The notes beneath the pieces were generated by a model. That model did not search any database. It saw nothing but the letters and a program-made list of their open reading frames with translations, and was not told the origin of the DNA. A stretch of 64,000 nt of DNA, from positions 1,984,001-2,048,000 of the forward strand of contig NZ_CP058335.1 of NCBI RefSeq assembly GCF_013391105.1. The letters run 5' to 3'. The translations under genes were made by a program, and so were the position numbers. Numbering within the stretch: the first letter of the stretch is position 1; the number at the start of each line of letters is the position of its first letter. Shown in pieces: positions 25,755-33,153 of the stretch. The DNA comes from Natronomonas salina (GTDB taxonomy: Archaea > Halobacteriota > Halobacteria > Halobacteriales > Haloarculaceae).

Positions 25755-25844
25755 CGTGTTAGGGGCGGGTCGCCGCGATTCCGGCGGCGTCTCGTTCCGT
25801 CGTCGGTCGGCGGGCGGTCCTCGAGCGGCGCGGGGCGACGGCCG

Positions 25845-26279
25845 TCATCTGTACCCCCGCTGGCGCAGCTGGTCGAACAGCCGTCCGTACACCGCGCCGA
25901 GGGTGAAGCCGTAGGCCACGTGGGCGAACAGCGTGTACGCGACGTAGAAGATCAGCAGCGGGCCGGCGATGTCGCCACGGCCGAGGATCACGAAGGGGAC
26001 CCAGAGGACGGCCGCGAACACGACGCCGCGGGCCGCGGGGTCCGGCCCCCGGGGGAGGTACGGCTCCAGGGCGATGAACAGCAGCGGCCAGGCGACGATG
26101 CCGGCGCCGACGAACAGCGCGAACCCGGTCGCCGGGTCCTCGGGCGTCCCCACGAACAGGGCGATGACGTAGAAGACGTCCATCGCCGAGCGGGTCTCGA
26201 CCTCCAGCAGGAGCAGCATCAGCGTCATGACGGCGGTCCCGGCGATGCCGCCGGCGACGGCGCTGGAGATCCGGTTCAC
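25845..26279 (-). CDS. DUF6789-like membrane protein (copy 2), coupled to coxB
   Basis: 144 aa, about four helices. The GTG start overlaps the coxB stop (GTGA), so it is co-translated with subunit II. Motifs GIAGTAVMTLMLLL, ARGVVFAAVLWVPFVI and AHVAYGFTLGAVYG are echoed in the plus-strand protein at 23417. Coupling suggests an oxidase accessory or assembly role, still unproven. Confidence 0.72.
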   Translation of the reverse strand: MNRISSAVAGGIAGTAVMTLMLLLLEVETRSAMDVFYVIALFVGTPEDPATGFALFVGAGIVAWPLLFIALEPYLPRGPDPAARGVVFAAVLWVPFVILGRGDIAGPLLIFYVAYTLFAHVAYGFTLGAVYGRLFDQLRQRGYR

Positions 26280-27136
26280 GCGTCACCACCCGCCGTCGGT
26301 TCGGCGGTCGCCGTCGCGTTCGTGGCGTTCGAGTCGCCGGTCGGCGTCCCGTCGGTCGAGTTCGAGCCGGACGGTGCCGTGTCACCGGACGCCGTCCCGT
26401 TGGCCGTCGCGTTCGAGCCGCCCTGCTCGAGCCACGCCTCGTACTCCTGCTGCTCGACGACGCGGACCGTCGACAGCATCTCGGCGTGGCCGGTGCCACA
26501 CAGCTCCGCGCAGTACATGCGGTACTCGCCGGTCCCGGTCGTCTGCGTCCGGATCAGCTGGTACTGGTCGGGGAAGGCGTCCTGTTTCAGTCCGAGCTCC
26601 GGGACGTGGACGGAGTGGATCACGTCCTCCGAGGTCACGTACAAGTAGACGGTCCGGTTGGCCGGGATGACCAGTTCCTCGCTGGTCGTCACGTTGGCGT
26701 CCGGGTAGTCGAACGTGTACGCCCACTGTTCGGTGGTGACCTGGACCTCGACGGCGTCGTCGGGGGCCTCCCCGGGCTGGTAGTCGCCGTGGGCGGTCTC
26801 CGGGGTCGACGTCACCATCGGGTGGGCGAGCACGTGGAACGACGCCGTCCCGACGAACAGCAGGACGAGCGCGGTCGCGATCGTCCAGGTGATCTCCAGC
26901 TGGCGGTTCTCGCGGGTCGGCGACGGCTCGTCGTTGTCGTGGAACCGCCAGACCGTGTACAGGAGGATGACCTCGACGAGGACGGCGATGGGGACGGCCA
27001 TGTAGAGCAGCTGCCGGTTGAGCCGGCTGATGAGCTGCTCGGTGACTGAGCTCGCAGCAACGACCGACGGACCGGTCGCCAGCGCGAACAGCGCTAACAG
27101 CGCGGTCACGACGGAGGCGCGGCGCACGCTCCTCAT
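26276..27136 (-). CDS. coxB: Cytochrome c oxidase subunit II (CuA)
   Basis: 286 aa. It has a signal-like N-terminal helix, a second membrane helix (LLYMAVPIAVLVEVILLYTV) and a third around ATALVLLFVGTASFHVL. A cupredoxin domain with DVIHSVHVPELGLKQDAFP and the CuA site YCAELCGTGHAEM (two Cys, His, Met) follows. The tail is Asn/Thr/Ser-rich (NATANGTAS) with several N-glycosylation sequons. It takes electrons from a copper protein or cytochrome donor outside the membrane and passes them to subunit I. Confidence 0.94.
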   Translation of the reverse strand: MRSVRRASVVTALLALFALATGPSVVAASSVTEQLISRLNRQLLYMAVPIAVLVEVILLYTVWRFHDNDEPSPTRENRQLEITWTIATALVLLFVGTASFHVLAHPMVTSTPETAHGDYQPGEAPDDAVEVQVTTEQWAYTFDYPDANVTTSEELVIPANRTVYLYVTSEDVIHSVHVPELGLKQDAFPDQYQLIRTQTTGTGEYRMYCAELCGTGHAEMLSTVRVVEQQEYEAWLEQGGSNATANGTASGDTAPSGSNSTDGTPTGDSNATNATATAEPTAGGDA

Positions 27137-27278
27137 TCTCGTTCAGCTACACCGACACGTTCCATAAGCGTTTGCAATCCGCTCGAAATCGACGGGACCG
27201 GGCGCCTCCGGCCGGCGTGCGGGGACGCCCCGACCGCGGAGGAAACACTTTATCGTTCATGCGGTCGAACCGTCGACC

Positions 27279-27506
27279 GTGCTGGACTGGCTGACGCGCG
27301 AGACCGTGGTCGACGTCTCGATCAACGCGGTCCCGGTGTTCATCCTCGGCTACTTCACGGTCCTCCACGGCGTCGGTTCGCCGTGGGAGTTCCGCCCGCT
27401 GGCGGTGTTCTTCATGTACGTGCTGACGCTGTTCCCGCTGGTGCTGCTGGCGGTCGCGACCTACTACGCCGCGCGGGCGATCGAGCGGGACGCCGCCCGG
27501 GCCTGA
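27279..27506 (+). CDS. DUF6684-like small membrane protein
   Basis: 75 aa from GTG at 27279. Two hydrophobic helices (VSINAVPVFILGYFTVLHG and LAVFFMYVLTLFPLVLLAV). It resembles the haloarchaeal DUF6684 family seen beside oxidase genes. It is divergent from coxB across a 142-bp gap that must hold both promoters. Role unknown; a cytochrome-oxidase accessory function is likely from context only. Confidence 0.65.
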   Translation: MLDWLTRETVVDVSINAVPVFILGYFTVLHGVGSPWEFRPLAVFFMYVLTLFPLVLLAVATYYAARAIERDAARA

Positions 27507-27556
27507 CCCGCCCGAGGAACCAAGCTTTACGCCGCGGGACGCCGTACCGCCGGACG

Positions 27557-27682
27557 ATGACGCCCGGATCGATCTACACGCCGGAGGGGTCGTTCGACTA
27601 CCTGATGGCGATAGTCTTCCTGACGCTCGTGGCCGCCGTCGTCTACCTGCTGGTGTTCACCGACGCCAGCGTGCCGATCTGA
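27557..27682 (+). CDS. 41-aa single-helix membrane protein near the oxidase genes
   Basis: 41 aa with one hydrophobic helix (YLMAIVFLTLVAAVVYLLVF) and a short polar N-terminus. It follows the DUF6684-like gene by 50 bp in the same direction. Very small one-helix subunits exist in other haem-copper oxidases, so this is a candidate subunit. Its sequence does not identify it. Confidence 0.55.
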   Translation: MTPGSIYTPEGSFDYLMAIVFLTLVAAVVYLLVFTDASVPI

Positions 27683-27736
27683 CGGCCCGCCGACTGCATC
27701 GACACGAACTCGAGCGACGACGACGACCGACTCCCG

Positions 27737-28390
27737 GTGACCTCGACGACAGCCTCACGCGACGAACGGAGTTGGCCGGAGCGGGTCCAGCACCTGGTGA
27801 ACCGCCTGTTCCAGGTCGCCATCGTCGGCGCGCTCCTCGACGGCGTCCGGCGACGCGACCCGAGCGTCGTCACCAACGGCGCCGTGTCGCTCGCCTTCGC
27901 GGCGCTCCCGCGTCGCATCGAGTCGGCCCGCGGCGTCCGGTTCCGTCCGTGGCAGCGGCTGTGGGTCTCGGCGGCGGGGCTCGTCCACACGCTGGGGATG
28001 CTCGGACCCTACGACCGGGTCTGGTGGTGGGACCACCTGACGCACACGCTCACCGGGGTCGTCGTCGCCGGCGCCGCCGACGTCGGCTTCCGGTCGCGAC
28101 CGACCCTCTGGGAGCGGGCGCCGTCGCCGTTCGACGGCCGGGCGACGTGGATCGCGGGCGTCACGGTCGGGTTCGGACTCCTCTGGGAGCTGCTCGAGTA
28201 CGGCGTCCACGCCGTCGCCGAGCGCCGGGGGTTCGAACCGCTGCTGGTCCACTACGGCCGCTTCGACACCGTCGTAGACGTCGGCTTCGACCTCCTGGGA
28301 GCCGGCTTGGTCGTCCGCTTCGGCGAGGCGCCCCTCTCGAACCTCGTCGACGCGGAACCCGACGACCCCTCGACCGAGGGAAAGCCGTGA
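27737..28390 (+). CDS. DUF2238/YjdF-like integral membrane protein
   Basis: 217 aa from GTG at 27737. Hydrophobic helices surround WWWDHLTHTLTGVVVAGAAD and LLWELLEYGVHAVAE. The DxxxH and WE-x-x-E-x-G polar signatures recall the YjdF (DUF2238) family. A polar Asp/Ser end follows. It may be transcribed with the small genes upstream. Function unknown. Confidence 0.65.
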   Translation: MTSTTASRDERSWPERVQHLVNRLFQVAIVGALLDGVRRRDPSVVTNGAVSLAFAALPRRIESARGVRFRPWQRLWVSAAGLVHTLGMLGPYDRVWWWDHLTHTLTGVVVAGAADVGFRSRPTLWERAPSPFDGRATWIAGVTVGFGLLWELLEYGVHAVAERRGFEPLLVHYGRFDTVVDVGFDLLGAGLVVRFGEAPLSNLVDAEPDDPSTEGKP

Positions 28391-28426
28391 GCCGCCGGAC
28401 GGGAACTGGCGCGCCCACGAGTCGGA

Positions 28427-29050
28427 TCAGCCGGCGCCGATCCGCCGGTAGAGGAGCGTCGCCAGGGCGATCGCCGCCAGCCCGGCCGTCGCGGCGAGGA
28501 GGCTCGCCACGGGTCGACCGACGGCGAGCGAGCGGAGGGCCGCGAACAGCGACCGCTGCCGGAGGCCGTACACGGCGGCGGCGACGGCCGCGTAGAACCC
28601 CACCGTCCCCAGGGCCGTGTAGACGGTGAACCAGGCGGGGTTCATCCCGAAGAGCCCCGCCGGGATGGAGACGACCGACCGGAGGCCGGGGAGGAACCGG
28701 CCCCAGAGGACCGAGGAGGCGCCCCACCGGAGGTACCACCGCCGGGAGCGCTCCAGGTGGTCCTCCGACAGGCGGAGCCACTCCCGGAGCCGGTCGACCC
28801 GGCGACCGTCCGGGCCGTAGAACGCGTAGAACAGGACGAGCGCGCCGAGAGTCCCCCCACAGCCGGCGGCCCCGACGAAGGTCGCGAACGACGCCGCGTC
28901 GGAGACCAGCAGCGCGGCCGCCGCCGGGACGACCACCTCGCTGGGGAGGAACGGGAACAGCATCGAGGACTCCAGGAAGGTGAACAGCGCGACGGCGAGC
29001 GGGCCGTAGAGGGCGATCAGGCGGAGCGCCGTCGACGTGAGGTCGACCAC
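28427..29050 (-). CDS. DedA-family (SNARE-associated Golgi fold) membrane protein
   Basis: 207 aa. Family signature: FLESSMLFPFLPSEVVVPAA near the N-terminus, a Gly-rich turn (GAAGCGGTLGAL), and GRFLPGLRSVVSIPAGLFGM in the second half. DedA proteins are lipid scramblase/flippase-like and help maintain the membrane and proton gradient. It converges with the gene at 27737. It has about five membrane segments. Confidence 0.87.
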   Translation of the reverse strand: MVDLTSTALRLIALYGPLAVALFTFLESSMLFPFLPSEVVVPAAAALLVSDAASFATFVGAAGCGGTLGALVLFYAFYGPDGRRVDRLREWLRLSEDHLERSRRWYLRWGASSVLWGRFLPGLRSVVSIPAGLFGMNPAWFTVYTALGTVGFYAAVAAAVYGLRQRSLFAALRSLAVGRPVASLLAATAGLAAIALATLLYRRIGAG

Positions 29051-29147
29051 GGCTGGGACGGTCGTGGCTTCGGTTGCGGGTCCCGTAGGCGTTCGGGTCG
29101 AATGCGAATCGGTCGACCGATCAGAAGGGAGTCCGGCTCGGAGGTCG

Positions 29148-29732
29148 CTACGTCCGCGGCCTCCAGAGGGACCGGAGCCGCCCGGTGAGCCCGTAGGAGA
29201 CCGGCGACTCGATGTACTGCCTGCCCAGCGCCGTCACCCGGTACTTCCCGCGCTCGACGCGCTCGACGTAGCCGCGCTCCTCGAGTTCGGCGAGGCGGCG
29301 GTTCACCTCCTCGCGGCTGTACTCGATGTTGTAGGCCACGATGGACGGCGTGAGCACCAGCTCCGAGGTGTGGAACAGCTGGAGGATGGCGTCGTCGATC
29401 GGCAGCATCCACTCCGGCGGCTGTCTGATCCGGGCCGGCTCGTCGAGCAGCAGCTCCGACCACACCTCCCGGCGCAGGTCGCGCTCGAGGGGGTCGTACA
29501 GGCCGACGACCACGAGCACCGCCGCGGTTCCGTGGACCCAGTGGACGAACCGCGGGGCGAGCACCTCGGCGACCGGCCCCCCGACGAGGAAGAGGACGAG
29601 CCCCGCCGTGGTGACGAACAGGGAGCGGCGGAAGCCGACCTCGGTCCGCTCGAGCGCGAGGAAGTAGACGACGCCCAGGCCGGTGAGGAGCCCTACGCCG
29701 AGGTTATAGACGATGAAAGGGGCGCCTTCCAC
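29148..29732 (-). CDS. Membrane protein with C-terminal PhiH1-like winged helix
   Basis: 194 aa. The N-terminal half has three hydrophobic segments (YNLGVGLLTGLGVVYFLAL, LFVTTAGLVLFLVGG, HGTAAVLVVVGLY). The C-terminal domain is a winged helix of the haloarchaeal PhiH1 type (SIVAYNIEYSREEVNRRLAE, LEERGYVERVERGKYRVT). A membrane-tethered transcription regulator is likely. The gene ends 97 bp before the DedA gene and starts 6 bp after the upstream membrane-protein stop. Confidence 0.75.
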   Translation of the reverse strand: MEGAPFIVYNLGVGLLTGLGVVYFLALERTEVGFRRSLFVTTAGLVLFLVGGPVAEVLAPRFVHWVHGTAAVLVVVGLYDPLERDLRREVWSELLLDEPARIRQPPEWMLPIDDAILQLFHTSELVLTPSIVAYNIEYSREEVNRRLAELEERGYVERVERGKYRVTALGRQYIESPVSYGLTGRLRSLWRPRT

Positions 29733-29738
29733 GGTCGC

Positions 29739-30041
29739 TCACCGCCCCTCCAGGTCGCGTTCGAACCGCCGGTGGGTCGCGATCACGAGCCACACGAACA
29801 GCGCGGCGCCGGTCTGGAGGACGCTCCGGGAGACGTCCAGCAGCAGGGAGTCGGGCTGGAAGAAGAACGCGACGACGTGGTAGGCGATGACGCCACACAT
29901 CGTCACCGAGAGCAGCGCCACGACTGCCCCGAAGGGCGACCCGCGGACCCGGCGCCAGAACTGGATCGACAGCACGCCCGCGCAGGTCCCGGCGATGATG
30001 GCGAAGATCACGCCGAGCGTCTGCAGCGTCGCATCGACCAT
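29739..30041 (-). CDS. Three-helix membrane protein, partner of the membrane winged-helix gene
   Basis: 100 aa with three hydrophobic segments (LGVIFAIIAGTCAGVLSI, VVALLSVTMCGVIAYHVVAF, TGAALFVWLVIATHR). It lies 6 bp upstream of the winged-helix membrane protein in the same direction, so the pair is probably one sensory unit. No family recognised. Confidence 0.6.
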   Translation of the reverse strand: MVDATLQTLGVIFAIIAGTCAGVLSIQFWRRVRGSPFGAVVALLSVTMCGVIAYHVVAFFFQPDSLLLDVSRSVLQTGAALFVWLVIATHRRFERDLEGR

Positions 30042-30289
30042 GGTAAGGATACCGTATCCTGGCCCTTAGACCGTCGCACGGCTGCCGCCATCTGGTTTAT
30101 CGAACGGTTGCCGGTTGGCTTCCGGACCCGCGGCGGATGTCCGTCGACTCGGGAGGTTGAGCCGCTTCAGGAGGCCATCTCACCCGTTGTCTCCGACGCG
30201 GATTCGACCTCTTACGACCACCTCACTGGATGGCGCTCGCGAGAGCCCAGCGGCTAACGAAGGGGGCGAAGACCCTCTATTCGCCTGCA

Positions 30290-30646
30290 ATGGCTCTACA
30301 GCAGATCGACCCCGTCAGCGAGAACGACGAGATGGCCGAGTGCATCGACAACTGCTTCGAGGCGGCCCAGGCCTGCGAGTGGTGTGCGACGGCCTGCATC
30401 CGCGAAGGCGACGAGGACATGGCCCGCTGTATCGAACTGTGTCGGGACGTCGCCGACACCACCACCCTGCACGCTCGGATGATGGCGCGGGACTCCGACT
30501 ACAGTTCCGACCTCGCCGAGACCTGTGCGGAACTCTGCGAGGCCTGCGCCGACGAGTGCGAACAGCACGACGCCGACCACTGCCAGACCTGCGCCGACGT
30601 CGTCCGCGAGTGCGCCGAAACCTGCCGCGACATGGCGTCGGCCTGA
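30290..30646 (+). CDS. Cys-rich four-helix-bundle (copper-storage-type) protein
   Basis: 118 aa from the second Met, MALQQIDPVSEND. It contains 17 Cys, mostly in CxxxC spacing inside helices: ECIDNCFEAAQACEWCATAC, CAELCEACADECEQ, CQTCADVVRECAETC. This is the pattern of DUF326/Csp four-helix bundles that hold many Cu(I) ions inside the core. It is cytosolic as there is no signal. A metal-buffering role beside a copper-dependent oxidase cluster is plausible. Confidence 0.82.
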   Translation: MALQQIDPVSENDEMAECIDNCFEAAQACEWCATACIREGDEDMARCIELCRDVADTTTLHARMMARDSDYSSDLAETCAELCEACADECEQHDADHCQTCADVVRECAETCRDMASA

Positions 30647-30708
30647 TCGGGTTCCGGGCGCATCTCGCGGATCGGGCGGACGAGAACCGCTATTTTCCGG
30701 CGACCGCC

Positions 30709-31059
30709 TCAGAGCGTCTCGAGGAACGTCGCGTCCGCCGAGGTCTCCCCGCGGTTGAACGACGTCACCCGGACGCGGATGGCGTCGCCGACGTCGACGG
30801 ACGCCGGGACGTCCTCGGTGAACACCACGAACCCCTCGACCTTCCCGACCGCTACCCGCGACCCGGAGTGGTGGTCGGTGAACTCCGTGACGCCGAGTTC
30901 GTACGTGCCGCCGATGGCGACCGGCGGCTCGCGCTTCTGGGCCGCCTCGTGGGCCCGCCTCGACGCCCGCTCGTCCGACGACCGACGCCGCAGCGCCACC
31001 ACCAGAACCGCGAGAACGACGAGGGCGACTGCCCCGATTCCCAGCCACTCGAGCTCCAT
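30709..31059 (-). CDS. TRAM-domain protein with N-terminal membrane anchor
   Basis: 116 aa. An N-terminal helix (LGIGAVALVVLAVLVVAL) is followed by an Arg/Ala linker. A compact beta domain follows with GTYELGVTEFTDHHSGSRVA and VVFTEDVPASVDVGDAIRVR, a TRAM fold. TRAM domains bind RNA and occur in tRNA-modifying enzymes and cold-shock-like archaeal proteins. The membrane anchor is an odd combination. Function unknown. Confidence 0.7.
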   Translation of the reverse strand: MELEWLGIGAVALVVLAVLVVALRRRSSDERASRRAHEAAQKREPPVAIGGTYELGVTEFTDHHSGSRVAVGKVEGFVVFTEDVPASVDVGDAIRVRVTSFNRGETSADATFLETL

Positions 31060-31157
31060 ACGTCCCCACTCTGGCGGACGGTTATTATAGTACCTGTCAG
31101 CTCACGGCGAAGACGGTCAACGGGTGCGGCGACGGGCCACGGGCGAGCCCGTCGGCC

Positions 31158-32030
31158 TCAAAGGTCGGCGCCGTCGAACCGGTAGTAGCCGACGAGGAAC
31201 GGGACGACGAGCCACAGCGCCAGCACCACGAAGCCGACCTCCGGGGTGACGTAGAAGGGGTCGGCCTCGACCGGCGCACCCTCGACGCCCACCCCCGAGG
31301 GGTCGGCGGCCGCGCCGGCCGTGTCGGCGATGCCGGGCAGCAGCGCGACGATCGCGGAGAAGTACGCCGTCGACGGCGACAGCTGCCCGACGAGGTACAC
31401 CCAGTCGGGCATCGACGACGGCAGCGAGAACCCCGAGGTGACGTAGACGACCGCCACGGGCACGACGTCCCAGAACAGCTCGAAGACGACGAAGAAACCG
31501 AGGGCGAGCGTCGTCGCCCGGGAGGTGGACCCGGTCGTCGCCGACAGTCCCACGACGATCGCGGCGTACACCGCGGCGAAACAAAGCGTCACGGCCACGA
31601 ACGCCAGCGCGGCGGCCGCGTCGAACGTCCCGAGCAGCGCCGACCCGAACCCGAGGCCGACGGCGAGGCCGACGCCCAGGCCGACCATCAGCACGGCGGC
31701 CCGCCCGACGACCTTCCCGGCGAAGACGTGGAGGCGGTTGGTCGGCAGCGAGAGCAGCAGCTTGATGCTGCCGAGTTCACGCTCGCCGGCCAGCGACTTG
31801 TAGCAGACGACGATTGCCGCCAGCGGGACGAACAGGCCAGTCAACCCGACCGTGAAGAACAGCAGGCCGCCGAAGGTCGCCCCGCCCGGCTCGCCGAACA
31901 TCTCGGGGACCGCCACGTACGCGTACGTGGAGAGGACCGACAGGAGGACGAAGACGGCGACGAGCGCCCACAGCGCCCGCGACTGGACCGCGTCGCGGAA
32001 GTCCTTCTTCGCGACGACGGACCAGGTCAT
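31158..32030 (-). CDS. ABC-2-type transporter permease
   Basis: 290 aa with six membrane segments. It starts MTWSVVAKKDFRDAVQSRAL, the usual amphipathic start of NatB/ABC-2 permeases, and has LAGERELGSIKLLLSLPTNR, the coupling-helix-like motif of this family. Its ATG overlaps the ATPase stop (ATGA). With the ATPase it would form an exporter of an unknown substrate. Confidence 0.87.
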   Translation of the reverse strand: MTWSVVAKKDFRDAVQSRALWALVAVFVLLSVLSTYAYVAVPEMFGEPGGATFGGLLFFTVGLTGLFVPLAAIVVCYKSLAGERELGSIKLLLSLPTNRLHVFAGKVVGRAAVLMVGLGVGLAVGLGFGSALLGTFDAAAALAFVAVTLCFAAVYAAIVVGLSATTGSTSRATTLALGFFVVFELFWDVVPVAVVYVTSGFSLPSSMPDWVYLVGQLSPSTAYFSAIVALLPGIADTAGAAADPSGVGVEGAPVEADPFYVTPEVGFVVLALWLVVPFLVGYYRFDGADL

Positions 32031-32947
32031 TCCCGGACCTCCTGGACGTCGTTCGTGTACCTGACGAACAGGTCCTCCAGCGAGGACTCCAGCACCGAGA
32101 AGTCGCGGACCGGCGTCACCTCGGCGTCGATGGCGTGCAGTACCGCGAACTTCGAGGCGTCGACGACCGACACCCGGAGGCGGCCGTCCTCCCTCGCGGC
32201 GCTCCGGACGCCGTCGATGCGGGCGACCTGCTCGACGACCGAGTCGTCGAGGTCTTCGACGTAGACATAGAGGACCTCCCCGGTGTCGGTGGCGTCGCGC
32301 AGCCCCTCGATGGTGTCGACGGCGACCAGCTCCCCCCGGTCGACGATGGCGACGCGGTCGCAGACGGCCTCGACCTGCTCCATGACGTGGCTCGAGAAGA
32401 ACACCGTCGTCCCGCGGTCGTTCTCCTCGCGGATGATCTCGCGCATCTCGCGGGCCCCGTTGGGGTCCAGCCCCGTCGAGGGCTCGTCGAGGACCAACAG
32501 GTCGGGGTCGCCGACCAGCGCCATCGCGAGGACGAGCCGCTGGCGCATCCCCTTCGAGTAGCCGCCGGCCTTCCGGTCGGCCGCGTCCGCGATCCGCACC
32601 CGTTCGAGCAGCGCCTCGGGGTCCTCGTCGGCGTCCTTCATCTCGACGACGAACTCGAGGTGCCGCCGCCCCGACAGCCGGTCGTAGACGTGGTAGGCGT
32701 CCGGCAGCACGCCCGTCTTCCGGCGGACCGCCTCGCCCTCGGCCTGGGCGTCGTGGCCGAGGACGCGGACCGTCCCCGAGGTCGGCCGGACGAAGTCCAG
32801 CAGGATGTCGATCGTCGTCGACTTCCCGGCGCCGTTCGGCCCGAGGAACCCGAAGATCTCCCCCTCCTGGACGGTGAGCTCCAGGTCGTTGACCGCGACC
32901 ACGTCGCCGAACCGCTTCGTCAGGCCGACGATCTCGATGGCAGCCAT
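32027..32947 (-). CDS. ABC transporter ATP-binding protein
   Basis: 306 aa. Walker A GPNGAGKSTT, signature YSKGMRQR (a variant of LSGGQ) and Walker B LLVLDEPSTGLDP are present, followed by an H-loop (FFSSHVMEQVEAVCD). A C-terminal domain of about 80 residues is typical of NatA/CcmA-like ABC-2 ATPases. It energises the permease encoded immediately downstream. The substrate is unknown. Confidence 0.92.
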   Translation of the reverse strand: MAAIEIVGLTKRFGDVVAVNDLELTVQEGEIFGFLGPNGAGKSTTIDILLDFVRPTSGTVRVLGHDAQAEGEAVRRKTGVLPDAYHVYDRLSGRRHLEFVVEMKDADEDPEALLERVRIADAADRKAGGYSKGMRQRLVLAMALVGDPDLLVLDEPSTGLDPNGAREMREIIREENDRGTTVFFSSHVMEQVEAVCDRVAIVDRGELVAVDTIEGLRDATDTGEVLYVYVEDLDDSVVEQVARIDGVRSAAREDGRLRVSVVDASKFAVLHAIDAEVTPVRDFSVLESSLEDLFVRYTNDVQEVRE

Positions 32948-33153
32948 CCGGCGCTAGCCCCCGGCGGCGGCGACGCGGTCGTGACGGTGATGCATGGTTC
33001 CAGACGACGACGGTAGGAAGGATAAGTATTATCGTGGGGAGAAAACCGACGGAGGGACGGGCATCGGGTCAGCGTCCACAGTGGATTCACGCCCTGCTCT
33101 GTCCACCTGGTGGGCGCGAGCGACTCGGAGGGTCGACAGCGGCCGAAGAGCCG

